DNA of 40,667 bases from assembly GCA_035653295.1 (NCBI GenBank), contig DASRCB010000011.1, positions 1 to 40,667 of the forward strand, read 5' to 3'. A model generated the notes under the pieces. It was not told where the DNA came from, did not search any database, and saw nothing but the letters and a program-made list of their open reading frames with translations. Within the stretch, counting starts at the first letter, position 1, and every line of letters begins with the position of its first letter. A program made the position numbers and the translations under genes. Of this stretch, positions 39,123-40,667 are shown one piece after another. This DNA comes from DASRCB01 sp035653295 (GTDB taxonomy: Bacteria; Acidobacteriota; Terriglobia; Bryobacterales; Bryobacteraceae).

Positions 39123-40586
39123 GTGCGCGTCAGCGGCGTAGTTGTGACCTTAGCGATCGCGGCGGGCGCACTCGCAGCCGCACAGCAGCCGACAGTTCCG
39201 ACTCCCGGGGCGCCCCCCTCGCAGGAGCAGCAGCCCAGCAATCCGCCGCCAGGCGCGGCCGGCAAGACGCCGCCGGGAGCAGCAGGTCAGACACCCGGCG
39301 CGGCCGGTCCCAATGAGCCGAGCGTGCCGGGAAACCCGGCCGCGGCGCCAGGCCAGGGGACGCCGGTGACGCTGGATCTGAACGCGGCCCTGCAGCACGC
39401 TCGGGATTATAACCAGCAGTTCATGGCGGCATCGTACGCGGCTCAAAGCGCGCGCGAAGACCGCATCCAGGCGAAGGCCGCCCTCTATCCAACGCTGAAC
39501 TGGTTGAATCAATACATTTACACGCAGGGCAACGGGACGCCGTCGGGCGTGTTCGTGGCCAACGACGGTGTTCATGTGTACAACGAGCAGGCGGCGGTTC
39601 ACGCCGAGCTCTTCTCGCTGACGAAGCAGGCGGATTATCGCCGCGCGGTTGCGGCCGAGGCTGCGGCGCGGGCCCGAGTGGAGATCGCCCGCCGTGGGCT
39701 CACGGCGGTAGTCGTGCAAACCTATTATGGCCTCGCCGCGGCGGAGCAGCATTTGAAGAATGCGCAACAGAGCCTGGCCGAAGCGCAGCGGTTTCTGGAC
39801 ATCACGCGGAAGCAGGAGGCCGGCGGCGAGGTGGCGCATGCGGACGTGATCAAAGCCGAACTCCAGGTCCAGCAGCGCGAGCGGGATCTGGCCGACGCTC
39901 AAGTGGGCATTGAGAAGGCGCGGCTCGCTTTAGGGGTGATTGCCTTTCCGGACCCGCTGCAGAGATACGAGATTGCGGGTGCGCTGAGCCCGGACACACC
40001 GCTTCCGCCGCTGGAGGAGATTCGCTCGGAGGCCATGGCCAGCAGTCCGGACGTGCGCGCCGCAGAGGCAGCGGCGCGGCAGGCGCACTTCGGCGTGGCA
40101 TCCGCGCGCGGCGCTTATTACCCTGCTTTGGTTCTCGATTACTGGTACGGTATTGACGCAAACGTGTTCGGCATCTACGGACCCGATAACCGCCGCAACC
40201 TGGGCTCGGTGGTGCAGGGGACGGTTACGGTTCCGGTCTGGAACTGGGGCGCGACGCGCAGCAAGGTTCGGCAGGCTGAACTCCAGGAAAAGCAGGCTCA
40301 GACGGAGCTGACGCTGGCGCAGCGGCAACTGGTGGCCGACATTAATGGCTTCTATGTGGAGGCGCAGGCGGCAAAGAACCAGCTTGCATCCCTGCGTTCG
40401 TCGGCGGAGCTTTCGGCGGAGAGCCTGCGCCTGACGGTGCTTCGGTATGAGGCGGGCGAGGCCACGGCGCTGGAGGTTTCCGATGCGCAGACGACGCTGG
40501 CCCAGGCGCGCAACGCCTACAGCGATGGCGTGACGCGTTACGCCGTCGCGCTCGCGAACCTGCAAACGCTGACGGGGAAACTGTGA
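39123..40586 (+). CDS. TolC-family outer membrane efflux protein
   Basis: 487 residues from GTG 39123. A signal sequence (VVVTLAIAAGALAAA) is followed by a low-complexity Pro/Gly/Ala region of about 60 residues with repeated PGAAGKTP/PGAAGQTP units. Two OEP domains follow: VTLDLNAALQHARDYNQQFM, then long coiled helices (YYGLAAAEQHLKNAQQSLAE; GEVAHADVIKAELQVQQRER). The second half contains VWNWGATRSKVRQAELQEKQ and YEAGEATALEVSDAQTTLAQ. It should form the trimeric channel of a tripartite efflux or type I secretion system. A lipoprotein gene follows directly with TGATG overlap. Confidence 0.92.
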   Translation: MRVSGVVVTLAIAAGALAAAQQPTVPTPGAPPSQEQQPSNPPPGAAGKTPPGAAGQTPGAAGPNEPSVPGNPAAAPGQGTPVTLDLNAALQHARDYNQQFMAASYAAQSAREDRIQAKAALYPTLNWLNQYIYTQGNGTPSGVFVANDGVHVYNEQAAVHAELFSLTKQADYRRAVAAEAAARARVEIARRGLTAVVVQTYYGLAAAEQHLKNAQQSLAEAQRFLDITRKQEAGGEVAHADVIKAELQVQQRERDLADAQVGIEKARLALGVIAFPDPLQRYEIAGALSPDTPLPPLEEIRSEAMASSPDVRAAEAAARQAHFGVASARGAYYPALVLDYWYGIDANVFGIYGPDNRRNLGSVVQGTVTVPVWNWGATRSKVRQAELQEKQAQTELTLAQRQLVADINGFYVEAQAAKNQLASLRSSAELSAESLRLTVLRYEAGEATALEVSDAQTTLAQARNAYSDGVTRYAVALANLQTLTGKL

Positions 40587-40667
40587 TGATGATTCGTGCG
40601 GGTGTTCCGGTCGCGCTCATGGCGATGGTGCTGGCCGGCTGCTCGAAAAAAGACACGGAGAAAGAAG
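40586..40667 (+). CDS. Lipoprotein, probably RND/MFP periplasmic adaptor (3' end outside window)
   Basis: The frame opens at ATG 40586, overlapping the TolC stop (TGATG), and is cut by the window end. The 27 codons read MMIRAGVPVALMAMVLAGCS and then KKDTEKE: a signal peptide with lipobox VLAGC and a charged linker. Right after a TolC gene, this is most likely a membrane-fusion (HlyD/AcrA-like) lipoprotein. That identity is inferred from context because the family domain is not yet reached. Confidence 0.6.
   Translation, partial: MMIRAGVPVALMAMVLAGCSKKDTEKE

Overview
The window is high-GC, densely packed bacterial DNA, most likely from an Acidobacteriota member of the Solibacter/Bryobacter kind. 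The evidence is an 809-residue duplicated orphan FtsX/MacB permease at 6618-9047 (the 'acidobacterial duplicated orphan permease' architecture), lipid A/Kdo genes that indicate a Gram-negative envelope, an ECF sigma/RskA pair, and many GTG or TTG starts with 4-base ATGA/GTGA overlaps. I see no rRNA, tRNA, CRISPR array or intact insertion sequence. The taxonomic call is inference.

Layout. 1-3576 (+): C-terminal end of a UPF0182 membrane protein, a YHS-domain lipoprotein, an Nramp-related metal transporter, and a TadG-like/TadE-like pair. 3581-10197: a WaaA-LpxK fusion (-), a secreted protein of unknown function (+), the duplicated permease (-) and an O-methyltransferase (-). 10266-12859 (+): cysS overlapping a cystathionine gamma-synthase/lyase gene. 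12867-15304 (-): a Uma2 N-terminal remnant and two FtsX-type permeases without an ATPase. 15517-16014 (+): a small exported protein.

15998-25361 is a carbohydrate island. A tightly overlapping six-gene minus-strand operon (ROK kinase, SIS protein, MFS transporter, PIG-L deacetylase-like protein, GH127, GT-C-like membrane protein) diverges from a GH78 alpha-L-rhamnosidase-like lipoprotein gene. Together they look like a set for taking apart, importing and phosphorylating an unusual sugar or glycan. Two of the enzymes have altered active sites.

25375-30049 (+) is a split KdpD-type signalling locus. It holds a histidine kinase with only the KdpD C-terminal half, a KdpE-like regulator, a tandem double-hairpin repeat, and then two separate KdpD N-terminal+Usp proteins. 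The first of these has a degenerate core motif and the second is canonical. No kdpFABC pump is present. An ECF sigma/anti-sigma pair follows.

31487-33432: two divergent dehydrogenases of glycerate/tartronate-semialdehyde type. 33447-33714: a gene-free stretch with a promoter-like element and strong stem-loops, possibly a structured RNA or leader, ahead of dxr and rseP. 36326-38426: a DinB protein, a DUF1080 protein and a histone-deacetylase-like enzyme. 38573-39070: an atypical receiver protein with Glu in place of the phospho-acceptor Asp. 39123-40667: a TolC-type channel and the start of a lipoprotein, probably an RND adaptor.

The strongest candidates for something new are the split/duplicated KdpD locus, the ROK-SIS-MFS-PIG-L-GH127-GT operon with its divergent GH78 gene, and the structured region before dxr.
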